From Botryococcus braunii (taxonomy: Eukaryota; Chlorophyta; Trebouxiophyceae), in the NCBI GenBank assembly GCA_002005505.1, contig KV908367.1, forward strand, positions 468,024-523,023: 55,000 nucleotides of DNA. Reading direction: 5' to 3'. How positions within the stretch are numbered: position 1 is the first letter of the stretch; each line of letters begins with the position of its first letter. The notes beneath the pieces are model-generated. The model searched no databases. It was not told the DNA's origin and saw only the letters and a list, made by a program, of their open reading frames with translations. Positions 1-10,131 of this stretch are shown here, piece by piece. The position numbers and the translations under genes are program-made.

Positions 1-2148
1 CCGGAAAACATTCTGTGGTCCTGCACATATGCTGCAGAGTGTTGCAGGTACCCAGCAGTTTGACATAATTTTATCTTCTAAGTTGGCAAAAAGACGAGTG
101 GGACAGGAAGAACATCAATTACTGGTACTGCTCTGGCCCTATCGTGTCAGATGCCTAACCAGCATCAAAGGTTCAACGATACAATTGTAGGGGGCACCAC
201 GATATAATATAATATACTGCCTCAGCATGTACCTGGCCTCGGTTTGTCTGTACTGGTCCGAATATCATTGATCAGGACAACCTCACAAGTCGAAGTTAAC
301 AGGGAATAAGGTGAAACTCCGTTTAACAAAGTTTATCAATTGAATATAGGTGTATCAGCATGTTATACCTCGAGTTTGTACGCCGCCGGACTGAAGCGTG
401 TCCCTGTATCTCAGCCATTGTCGCTTGTACGTTGCCTTGTATCCGTCCCCATGCATGGCGGGAAAAACTTCGGCATAATGGCTGGCAGGATAGGAAACCA
501 ATAAAAGAACTAGAGTTGCCCGTTTGCCGAATCCTACAGCCTGCCCCTTCCGGCGAGGGACGCGCATGGTCGAGATCGGCCCCAAGTCAGCATGGCAGAC
601 CTGTTTGCTGGGTCCCAAAGCATTCGTACAGCATAACATCTCTGTCCTGTTATGTAGTCCACCATCATTCATCGCCTTTGCTTCCCTAGATGTTGCTGCC
701 GCAGGGCAACTTTTGAATGTCCGGCGCGCGGGCTCATTTAAATCTTAGGCTCCAGCGAGCAGACCGCCACATTCTCCGAGCAAACGCAAGACGCTCATAC
801 GTTACAGGATGTTTTCAAACGCCATAGCAGATATGCCTGCTGAGCAGTGCTGATCCCGTGTCCTTGGCGGGTGTCACTACCAGACCGTAACCGCTAATTC
901 TAAGGGTCAGCCATACCGACTAAGATCAACAGCGATTTCGCAGCTTCTGCAGGGACAAGCAATCAGATGAAGCTGAGTGTGCTGTTCAAGCAAAAGCCTC
1001 TTGTTTATACGCTCAGCCAAACGCTCTGCGGAATTGGCAATCGCATGATCGCCGGTACTGCCTGCAAACGGGCGTGAAGCCGCGCACCACCACCAGTCAG
1101 AATATACTGCAGTGAAAATCATTTCAAAAGCAAAACCGATCAAAGATTTGAATACAATTCCGCAAAACCTCGCGAGGAAAGCCCGGTCTCTCTTCCACGC
1201 CAACGTGTTTTGAGATACTTGCAGGTGCATGCTCTCGGTGTGGCTGTAAAACAATATTTGTGATGAATCCAGTGGCTTTTGCTATCTTTGAATTCCTTGG
1301 GTGACTTGGTGTAGGTTGAATTTCAGCTTAGATCCGACGCAGAGAGGGCAGGCTTAGACCTCTGTTCTGATGTCAGATTACCAACCGTGTTTTTTAAAAC
1401 GAGATTTGAGTCGTAATTCAGAATTCCCAGTACATAACCAGTTGGTGCTGTGTGCTAGCTCCTACAGCCTACTGATTGGTAATCGCGGACAGTCTTCGCA
1501 CCTGGCCGGGCAATGTCTAAACTCCTCTATAGCTATCCAGGGACCAAACCCTAAAAGAAGTACAATACAAAATAGCGGTCTGTGTGCGACATGGCAAAGG
1601 ATAACAGATTTTCTCGACAAGACGGGCTGCCGCTATTCCACAATTTGGCCAACCGTCGTGAGAACCGGTCCTGTCCCTTCGGATCTCCAAAGTGGATTTT
1701 ACCGGTATCGCTGTGGATCTTGGCCGGAACCTACGGATACTAACAAGATCGCATTTCTAGGACTCTGGGTATCAAATATCTGACAACGTCGCGACTCGCG
1801 ACTCCCCTTTGGACTACAGAAATCCCTCCAAATATCCCTCCCACTATGGAAGGGTTCCCCCCTTTACAACAGAGGATTGCAATGGACCCCTTTCGGGGAC
1901 TCTTGGTTCCACTGGAAGGATCATCCGACTGGAACAAATTAGGTCCCCCGCGTCAGGATCATTCCGAGCGGTTCACCTAGGGTGCAAATTGACCTTGGGC
2001 AATGAGGAGCCTGTAACGCGCTTCTTTCTTCTCGTCATATGCCTACCCTTTGGGCTGGGTTGATGTAATTCCTTCCTTTACAAGAGTGGAGTAAAAAAGA
2101 CCAGCCCAATGTTCAGGGACCCAAACCCCCAATGTGTCAAGCTATGAG
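1..2148. other. Unassigned region, downstream flank of the LINE
   Basis: I see no gene, RNA or mobile-element protein here. Open frames are short, occur on both strands and resemble no family I know. The last few hundred bases probably include the 3' untranslated region of the minus-strand LINE, whose stop codon is at 2149-2151. I cannot place the LINE 3' end: there is no clear poly(T) tract on the plus strand that would mark a poly(A) tail. Confidence 0.5.
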
Positions 2149-5100
2149 TCACACCCGGCGAGCGGCCAGCTGGCGACCCACAGCCGCCGCAATGATGAAA
2201 CTGACCCGACGAATGACAAAATATCCCTCCACATCTTCTTGAGCAATGATGGCTTGGTTCAAAAGCCCTTGGAGCCTCTGCAACAAGGCCAGCGCATCAG
2301 CATGCAACCCTCCCAATGTTTCAAAAGCGAAGGCTTGGAAAGCCACAGGCGGCTGCTGACGCGACAACAAGACAGCATAGCGGGTCTGCTTGTCTTGGGC
2401 AGCGCGCGCGGCGGCCCCACCCGGCACGAAGTGCAGCAAGTTGGCAACTGTGAGTGGGGAAGAGCCAACGATGTCGATATAAAGGTCACGCCCCTCCTCC
2501 CACGCATGGAGGCGGAGGTCTGCGCGACGGCGCTCCTGGCCAGGGACAGGGGTGGGAAAGGCGGGTTCCCGGGTGACCCGCTGACGAGCTGAGGTAAGGA
2601 CAGCGTCCAGGCCGTTACGAACGGAGTAATGTCGGCCGACAATGGCAACATCCCCCCCTGAGGTGCAGTGGACCGCGTGGTCGCCCCAGACATCCAACTC
2701 CCTCAAGCAGCACGGGCATTGGGAGCCAGGGTGGAAAATGGGGATCAAGAGCTGGTATTGAAGGCGGCAGCGGAACGACTCTGGGGGCATGGTTTGCTGC
2801 AAATGGGGAACTGGGAGAGCCAGCAGCCAATCAGACGCTCCCGGCTGTGTAAGAGATTGGAGCACAGCACGGTCGCGATCCGAGCGAGCAGGGTCATCAA
2901 GAACCTCCTGGTATGCGCGGTGAGACAAGGGTTTGGACAGCCGGGCTTGCACTTTGCTGCGGACAAAATCCGGATCCTCGAAGAGCGCCGCATCGAAATC
3001 AGGAACAAGGGCGCAGTAGTCAGCCTTGGCAGCTAGGGCAGCGGGGACAAGAGGGGCAGTGGATGTCCCCAGAAGGCGGTCCTGGAGGGGGGCTGTCTGC
3101 GTGACGGAGGCGAGATAGGCACAAGGCAGAAGGGAAGTGGCCTTAGTGACCCCTAGACCCCCCTGGGCAATAGGCAAGCCAGCCAAGGTTTGCTGCAAAG
3201 GGCCAAAACCACCACCACCAGCTGTGACAATGGATTGGAGGACCTGGGTTTGGAGCATATCAAAGGTCACCAAAGCTTGCGCAGCTGCAGTTGGCGGCAT
3301 GGTCCGGGCTGTGAAAACCACCTTGCAGGTCCCAAGGCAACTGCGAAGCAAGAGAAGCTCGGCTTGGGGGTGGCGGAGAATCGGCAAACGCTGGAGCGAG
3401 GCTGCCACGGCATCAACGTGCGCCTGGGCTACGGAAGCCGCGTACTCGACTGACACGGTGACCGCTGCCCCCAACACTATCAAACCAGCACGAGTTTCAT
3501 TGACGAAGCCCAGAGGGAACCCATCCAAATGCTGAGGGTTCGGGCGCGGCGACCACACACAGCACTTGTGAGGGTTGAGGCTCAAGCCATATGCGGGGGC
3601 CCGGTCAACAACCAACTGGACTGCCTGCTGCGCTGCGGGCACGGGACCAACAAACGTGCCGTCATCCAGATACCACCCTTGGTGTACGTCGGGACACTCC
3701 CGATGAAGGTCAAGGAGGAGTGGCTGGACAGTGAGCGCAAAAAGCAGCGGAGAGAGGGGGTCCCCTTGCTGGACCCCTGTTGTGGAGTCCACGACATGGG
3801 GCCCAACATACTGATGGGCCGCGCAGCCGTACGTCGTCGCCACATACTGCCAGATGCTGGGGCAATGGAGGGCGACTTCCCCAAGCATGCGGTTGCGGTC
3901 GACCGTATTGAAAGCATTTTGGAAGTCCAAGCTGACAACGACGAGGTCGGGGGAATCTTGCTGGTGTGCCACCAAGCGGTTGAGGGCATGGACGAGGCCT
4001 TCTGCACCCCCTCGGACTCCAACCCCAACTTGGTGTGGCTGCAAATACTCACTGACAGCGGGCAAGACGGCTGCAACAGCTATCTTGGAAACCAGACGGC
4101 GCAGGGTGAGCCCCACTGCAATGGGCCGGATACCCCCATTGGGCTTCAAGAGAGGGGTGATGGGAGCGCTGGCCCAATAAGATCGCAAGGGAGGGGGAAC
4201 ATCCCCAGCTAAGGCCCGATTGACCACGCCAAGGAGGCTGTCCAATAAGAGGTCTGAGCCACCTACAGAGAAGGCATGTTTTATATGTAATGGGGTCAAG
4301 CCGTCCCGCCCGCCAGCGGTACCAGGTGGGAAGGTTTTGAGGGCAGCCAAGACTTCCTCCACTTGGGCACGGTAAGGGGCCTGCGCAGGCGGGGCGCCAA
4401 CGGGAAGCGGTCGGATAGGATGAAGCGCTGCCAGTGCAGCACATGTGTCAGGCGTGGCTGGGGCGATGGTGGCAGGCTCCAACATCCGAACAGCCGCTGA
4501 TAAATGGCCATCTGCAACCTTGCGCAAGACGCGAGCGGCAAGCGCCGCATCGTCTAATGGGCGGGGTGGGGCAGTGGCTGCAGGCGCGGTGGCCAAGAGT
4601 TCATCAATTAGGCCATCAATATCCCCATCCAACCATGCGCGGGCCCGACGGCGGACATGCTGCGCAACTCCCTCACCCCGAGGCCTGCGACGAGCTGACA
4701 GGACGCACATCGGAAGGATCAACAGCTCAACCCAGGCAGCCTCGGAGCCCGAGTCCGCAACAGCCTTGAGAGCGGACCGCAATGCTGCAGCCCAAGGTAT
4801 CCATGCTGACCTAGGGACCCTGCGGTACGAATGGTGACCAAGGGTGAAAACGTGATGGACAAGGGCAGGGGTCAGGGGATGGCGGCGGACACGGGCCGGG
4901 GGAGCAGAGGGCGGAGGATCAGCAACGGCGGCGGATGCACGCGGTCGTCCTCGGGGTTGCGAATGGAGGCGGCCCTGGGGCTCTGAAGTATCCTGCGGCG
5001 GCGGTGCAGGGCGGGGAAGGCCAGGAAGAAGGTTAACATCAGGGGGAACCAGGCCATCCTCCAGATTCCACAAGCGCTGGCAGGTGTCTGGGTTGGTTGC

Positions 5101-5355
5101 GCACGAAAGAACTCCCAGGGAATGGGTTTTGAAGCAAGTGGTGCACAACCAGCTGGAGGTAGCTCGCAAGATGGCTTCAAGCTTCCTGTACTCTGCTGGG
5201 GATCTGAGTTGCGACACCCAGTCATCCCGCCCAGCATCGCCGAGCTTGTGGAACCTCTGCAAGTGACGTAGGAGCCCAGCACCCGTAGTGATCTTACGAG
5301 ACTTGCATGATGCCTTCCAAGGGCAGCTGGGGTCAAAGAGAGGAACGCTGGCCAT
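2149..5355 (-). CDS. LINE ORF: zinc finger, reverse transcriptase and restriction-like endonuclease
   Basis: Encodes the protein that nicks the target and reverse-transcribes the element RNA from the nick. I chose the ATG at 5353-5355 (about 1068 residues). The open frame continues upstream, but only through the repeated 5' monomers and without an earlier ATG near its beginning. Near the N terminus is a C2H2-like finger (CPWKASC followed by HLQRFH). The RT core follows, with RPIAVG, a FQNAFNTVDR segment, QQGDPLSPLLFAL and the catalytic YLDDG near residue 561. Towards the C terminus is a CPCC-H-C zinc knuckle (about residues 879-897). It is followed by RRADLRL and LYIDIV (about 943-963), which match the acidic residues of a restriction-like endonuclease. 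The frame is uninterrupted, so the copy may be active or young. The assignment as RLE-type rests on motif order. Confidence 0.85.
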   Translation of the reverse strand: MASVPLFDPSCPWKASCKSRKITTGAGLLRHLQRFHKLGDAGRDDWVSQLRSPAEYRKLEAILRATSSWLCTTCFKTHSLGVLSCATNPDTCQRLWNLEDGLVPPDVNLLPGLPRPAPPPQDTSEPQGRLHSQPRGRPRASAAVADPPPSAPPARVRRHPLTPALVHHVFTLGHHSYRRVPRSAWIPWAAALRSALKAVADSGSEAAWVELLILPMCVLSARRRPRGEGVAQHVRRRARAWLDGDIDGLIDELLATAPAATAPPRPLDDAALAARVLRKVADGHLSAAVRMLEPATIAPATPDTCAALAALHPIRPLPVGAPPAQAPYRAQVEEVLAALKTFPPGTAGGRDGLTPLHIKHAFSVGGSDLLLDSLLGVVNRALAGDVPPPLRSYWASAPITPLLKPNGGIRPIAVGLTLRRLVSKIAVAAVLPAVSEYLQPHQVGVGVRGGAEGLVHALNRLVAHQQDSPDLVVVSLDFQNAFNTVDRNRMLGEVALHCPSIWQYVATTYGCAAHQYVGPHVVDSTTGVQQGDPLSPLLFALTVQPLLLDLHRECPDVHQGWYLDDGTFVGPVPAAQQAVQLVVDRAPAYGLSLNPHKCCVWSPRPNPQHLDGFPLGFVNETRAGLIVLGAAVTVSVEYAASVAQAHVDAVAASLQRLPILRHPQAELLLLRSCLGTCKVVFTARTMPPTAAAQALVTFDMLQTQVLQSIVTAGGGGFGPLQQTLAGLPIAQGGLGVTKATSLLPCAYLASVTQTAPLQDRLLGTSTAPLVPAALAAKADYCALVPDFDAALFEDPDFVRSKVQARLSKPLSHRAYQEVLDDPARSDRDRAVLQSLTQPGASDWLLALPVPHLQQTMPPESFRCRLQYQLLIPIFHPGSQCPCCLRELDVWGDHAVHCTSGGDVAIVGRHYSVRNGLDAVLTSARQRVTREPAFPTPVPGQERRRADLRLHAWEEGRDLYIDIVGSSPLTVANLLHFVPGGAAARAAQDKQTRYAVLLSRQQPPVAFQAFAFETLGGLHADALALLQRLQGLLNQAIIAQEDVEGYFVIRRVSFIIAAAVGRQLAARRV

Positions 5356-5395
5356 GGCATCACCAGCTGGGCAACCCAACCCCAAGACCGTGCTG

Positions 5396-5940
5396 GATGC
5401 TGGAAAGTGGTGAAGCCCCCAGTCCCTCTGAAAAACTGGCTGGGCTGAGGCGAAGCGGAGAAGAAAAGGGAAAACCAAGATGATGTGTGAAGAAACACAG
5501 GAGTAAGTGTTGTAAAACACTGGAATCTTCGTAAGTGCTGGATGCTGGGGAGGGGTGAAGCTGTGAGTCCCTGTGAACGACGGGCAGGCGGAGGCAAATC
5601 TGAGGGGCCAAAAAAGAAAAAGAAAAAACCAATACTGTGTGTTAAGAAACACAGGAAGTGGGGAAGAACACGGGAAATTCCGCAGATGCCAGACGCCAGA
5701 AAGTTACGAAGCTGCCAGTCCTGCGGAAAGACTGGCCGAGCTGGTGCAAATCTGAGGAAGAAAACAGGAAAACCAATACGATGTGGTATCAAACTGAGAA
5801 TGAAGTGTTGAAAAACACTGGAAATTCCGCAAAGGCTGGACGCTGAAAGTGGCGAAGCTGCCAGCCCCGCTTAAAGACTGGCCAGGCGAAGGCAAATCTG
5901 AGAAAAAAAGATAAAATCAATACTATGGGTGACGAAACAG
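5396..5940 (-). repeat. Four tandem ~146-bp monomers at the LINE 5' end
   Basis: The block anchored on 'gaagctgccag(t/c)cc...aaagactggc' recurs at 5415, 5560, 5711 and 5857, giving spacings of 145, 151 and 146 bp. Each copy ends in an A-rich stretch followed by a 'gaaacac' or 'gaaacag' segment. The copies are degenerate. The array abuts the start of the LINE ORF, as promoter monomers do in mouse L1 elements. A promoter role is inference. Confidence 0.8.
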
Positions 5941-6141
5941 ATTATCTTCTTTCTTTCTTTACGCCGCTTTTTTTCCTTCCTTCCTACCTCGTGATAAAGG
6001 TGAGTCATTTCTCAACCACCGAATCCCTTGGGAGAGTCTCTGGGCCTACCTGTTGTAAAGGGCTAATCCTTTCGTACCGCCCCCTACGGCTACTTGACTA
6101 TACCCAAGCTGTCGTAGACTGACCCCGTGCTGCTCAAATTG
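5941..6141. other. Unassigned spacer
   Basis: Pyrimidine-rich sequence (ttctttctttcttt...) followed by unique-looking sequence. I see no gene. Confidence 0.4.
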
Positions 6142-6375
6142 ATTCTGGCTTATCCTGGCTGATATATCTGGCTTATCCTGGCTGACTATTCTGGCTTATC
6201 CTGGCTGAGACTGATATATTTGGCCTATCCTAGCTGATATATCTGGCTTATGCAGCTGGCTGAATATTCTAGCTTATCCTGGCTCAAACTGATATATCTG
6301 GCTCATCCCGGCTGAAATATCTGGCTTGTCCTGGCTGAATATTCTGGCTTATCCTGGCTGAGACTGACATATTTC
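6142..6375. repeat. Minisatellite of 'ctggcttatcctggctga' units
   Basis: About ten degenerate copies of a roughly 22-23-bp unit built on CTGGCTTATCCTGGCTGA followed by TATAT. Some units are lengthened by a 'gactgatat' insert. No coding potential. Confidence 0.85.
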
Positions 6376-6639
6376 ACTGTTGTTTTTAGAATCTGGCTGC
6401 TCCACAGACTATGGTGAGGCCCCCCGTTGCCACAACGTGGTAGACTTGGCCAGTGCTACTCACATTTTGGCTGTTCCGTAGACTGTGGTAAGGCCTCTGG
6501 CAGACAGATAGACGAGTGTGCAAGGTTAAATGGGATATACGTGCAAATCCCGTGTTTTGACTCAATCGGAAGCCTCCACTCACCCTCACACCGTTCACAA
6601 TGGCAATTCTAATATTTAGGTTATGGGTGTGAAGACCTG

Positions 6640-6766
6640 CAAGTACGAGCGGAGCGAGTGATCAGTTGCTTTAGTTGGCTGGGCCGTTTTATGGCGGCCT
6701 TGCGCCACACGTGACACACTTGCTGTCTTCACACAGGTATCAGTCATTGATAGTGCTAGGCAAGTG
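6640..6766 (+). repeat. Direct repeat M1, left copy
   Basis: About 127 bp running from 'ggagcgagtgatcagttgct' to 'gtgctaggcaagtg', repeated with a few substitutions at 7709-7836. The ends are not a clear TG...CA pair, so I do not call it an LTR. Confidence 0.75.
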
Positions 6767-7086
6767 GATACATTTAGAGTCTTCTTATGTTAACGCAATT
6801 GAGCCTCCATAACATAAATCCTTGCATACGATAACAAATATCTTGCATGATACTTGTCTCCCTGATCTTCACTCATAGGTATGTATTGAGTTCTGAACAT
6901 TATTATTGAATGTCTTGTGCTTTAAGTGATCTTCATGTGTGCACTATTAGGATATGGGTCCATTGAGAACATAAGGTACCTTGAAACACGGTAGATTGTG
7001 GACGCTTTCGAACATAAGGTACAATCTGATCTAGATTACACGTTTTTCGGGTGAACTCTTAAGGCTGCCCCACCGGTGTGAATGCC

Positions 7087-7221
7087 AACTGGTTGTGAAA
7101 GATGCTGGGCATTTCCAGATGCTAGTCTTGTCCAACAGTTGTGCAAGATACTCAGCAGACAGTCGTACGGACTGCAGCTAGAGTAACTTCGTCTACTGAC
7201 GACCTGTCTGCCGTGTACAGG
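7087..7221 (+). repeat. Direct repeat M2, left copy
   Basis: Begins 'aactggttgtgaaagatgct'. It recurs almost unchanged at 7415-7560, where a short duplication ('ctacagacgt') makes the second copy longer. It lies inside the pair of M1 repeats. Confidence 0.8.
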
Positions 7222-7414
7222 TGCGGTGCGGCAGTGTGTGTTGTATCATTGTTGCTATGGTGAGAGTGAACAAGCTTAGTGTACCCTGTAGTCACTTAAA
7301 CAGACAAGGGACAGTGACTGCAGGGAGTATAGGCATGTACTTGAACGTAGCCGCCTAGAGCCTTATCTAGGAATTGCTTGATCTGTGCTTGATTGCAATA
7401 CAATGATGTAACGG

Positions 7415-7560
7415 AACTGGTTGTGAAAGATGCTAGGCATTTCCAGATGCTAGTCTTGTCCAACAGTTGTGCATGATACTCAGCAGACAGTCGTACGGAC
7501 TGCAGCTAGAGTAACTTCGTCTACTGACGACCTGTCTACAGACGTCTGCCGTGTACAGGA
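7415..7560 (+). repeat. Direct repeat M2, right copy
   Basis: Second copy of the 7087-7221 repeat. It differs by about two substitutions and an inserted 11-base stretch near its end. Confidence 0.8.
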
Positions 7561-7708
7561 TACGCCAATGCCCATAATCTTTCAGTATGACACCCGCAAC
7601 CAATGAAGATACAGATATTCAACAATTAAGTTAAAGTAAGCAAGTAACTTGTCCGTGCATGTCTTAACATGTCTAACTAGGCCAATATTGATTAATCGGC
7701 CTTAGCTG

Positions 7709-7836
7709 CAAGCACGAAAGGAGCGAGTGATCAGTTGCTTTAGTTGGCTGGGCCGTTCTTATGGCGGCCTTTCGCCACACGAGACACGCTTGCTGTCTTC
7801 ACACAGGTATCAGTCATTGATAGTGCTAGGCAAGTG
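7709..7836 (+). repeat. Direct repeat M1, right copy
   Basis: Second copy of the 6640-6766 repeat. Together with the M2 pair the order is M1-M2-M2-M1, all in the same orientation. Confidence 0.75.
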
Positions 7837-8125
7837 ACATTCAACTCCACTGCTTGGTTCTCAAATACCAGCGTTGCAAGATCACGCGTTGATCTGGCAA
7901 CCACGTGCGAATACCGTACGACACTATTTCTGACATGACGTTGTGTTTAACCACACTTCTCTGTGATAAATAGTTCTAGTCGTCTCATGTATGCCTTTGT
8001 TCATGCCATTGTTTATCAGTTCCCTTTACGAGTTCATGTCTGTTCAAGAGGAAGGCAGTCTCTCTATATGTCACAAAATGTAACAGCAATGCCACTGCAA
8101 ACAGGAGGGGGGATAGGGGGTGAGT

Positions 8126-8128
<3 letters not shown>

Positions 8129-8217
<89 letters not shown>
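8129..8217. repeat. (TG)n microsatellite with a G run
   Basis: About 44 uninterrupted TG units followed by a run of 13 G. The open frames read through it are repeat artefacts. Confidence 0.98.
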
Positions 8218-8220
<3 letters not shown>

Positions 8221-8317
8221 GGGGGGGGGGCGGGTGTTGGTGCGTCGGTGCCGGTGTGGGTGTGGGTGCGCACCCACTAGTGGCCAGGGTGCGTGTGTGT
8301 GTATGTGTGTCCCCGCA

Positions 8318-9113
<796 letters not shown>

Positions 9114-9374
9114 TGTAGCGTTAACTAAGCGGAAGAGGTTTTTATGAGACAGTGAGACGTTCGTGGTGTGCAACGAAAGAGTGTTACATGATTGATTCGC
9201 AAGCGTGCTCTTAAACCCAGGGTGGATTGAATTATACTGTACTGCCACAGACGCGTAGTCGGGCAACCGAGCGAACTACTTGAGCGAGGTTGTACTGCGA
9301 ATCCAGATCACATGGCAAGTCAAAGAGCAATGCCAAGGACCATACTAGAGCATTATACCCTAGGAAATGCTACA
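9114..9374 (-). repeat. E1 3' LTR
   Basis: 261 bp, TGTAGC...GCTACA, a six-base terminal inverted repeat. Identical by eye to 14713-14973. Short open frames inside it are not genes. Confidence 0.95.
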
Positions 9375-9388
9375 TGCCCTCCCCCTTG
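9375..9388 (-). promoter_or_regulatory. E1 polypurine tract
   Basis: Read on the minus strand, CAAGGGGGAGGGCA directly precedes the 3' LTR. This is the expected plus-strand primer of an LTR retrotransposon. The same tract precedes the E2 3' LTR. Confidence 0.8.
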
Positions 9389-10131
9389 GCATAAGCTATG
9401 AGATGTTGTTTATGGCAATGGGGCCACAAACGTAAGACAGGGGCATCACGAACCCTGCTTACTGTAACTATAGACAATCACACCTCCTATAGTTACGAAA
9501 CAACGCAAGTCAGAGGATGAAGTCCACAAAGCAAGTTAGCACGACACAGACGAGGGACTCATCTGCTCAATGCTCGAATACCTTAACATTCTAAGGACTA
9601 TCGTCTGCAAGGCGGATCCTCTAACTTAGGGGACGAACTCCCTAGACAGCACTCACACCAGTGATGAAACAATTAGGTTGAGTCATTAGACTAGCACTTG
9701 TCCAAACCTTAGGTCCAGTTACCCTGCACTGCAGTGTAACCTTCGCTTGAGGTGGCTTTCCAACTAAAGGCATAAGGCATATCGTCTAGAGCAGCAAGCT
9801 ACACACGACTAACTGCCACATAGTGTATCTCATGGGTAAGATACCAAAGCAAGTTATTCATGCACGGAACTAAAATTTGCAGCTACACTGCCACAGCAAG
9901 TGCATCACAAATGGAGCCGTGGGTCAAGGAAACATAACCCATGCAAAACATATAACCAAGAGACATGCATGCAAGTCCCGATTCACGAATCCCCCTCCCA
10001 GACCCTTCCACCCTCCCTCCCTCCCAGATCAAAGCTGGCTGGTGTTGAAGCTCCAAGGGTCATCAGCCGCAAGTGGCTGGAAAAGTCTCAAGCCGCAAAT
10101 GGCTTAATCAAGGGATGCCCGCAAGTGGGAC
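9389..10131 (-). other. E1 3' untranslated region
   Basis: About 0.75 kb between the pol stop and the polypurine tract, with no coding potential. It is clearly homologous to 15933-16120 plus 23263-23804 in E2 and to 50660-51420 in E5. It contains several copies of the short motif 'gccgcaagtggct' and of 'cccgcaagtgggac' near the pol stop. Confidence 0.7.

Larger units (their letters stand above)
2149..5940 (-). mobile_element. RLE-type non-LTR retrotransposon (LINE)
   Basis: A single-ORF LINE on the minus strand. It consists of a tandem-monomer 5' region (5396-5940), one long ORF and an undefined 3' UTR below 2149. The reverse transcriptase lies in the middle and a CCHC plus PD-(D/E)XK-like endonuclease lies at the C terminus. 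There is no N-terminal AP endonuclease. This is the architecture of the R2/NeSL/Hero group rather than of L1. Neither the 3' boundary nor a target-site duplication could be identified. Confidence 0.8.

Noticed and set aside
1905..1930. 18S rRNA 3' end ('ggaaggatcat')
   Set aside because: Only about 11 bases match and no rRNA helix sequence surrounds them.
3529..4212. 227-residue plus-strand ORF
   Set aside because: Antisense shadow of the high-GC LINE reverse transcriptase ORF.
5356..5652. N-terminal extension of the LINE protein
   Set aside because: The open frame continues upstream of the ATG at 5355 but is made of translated 5' monomers.
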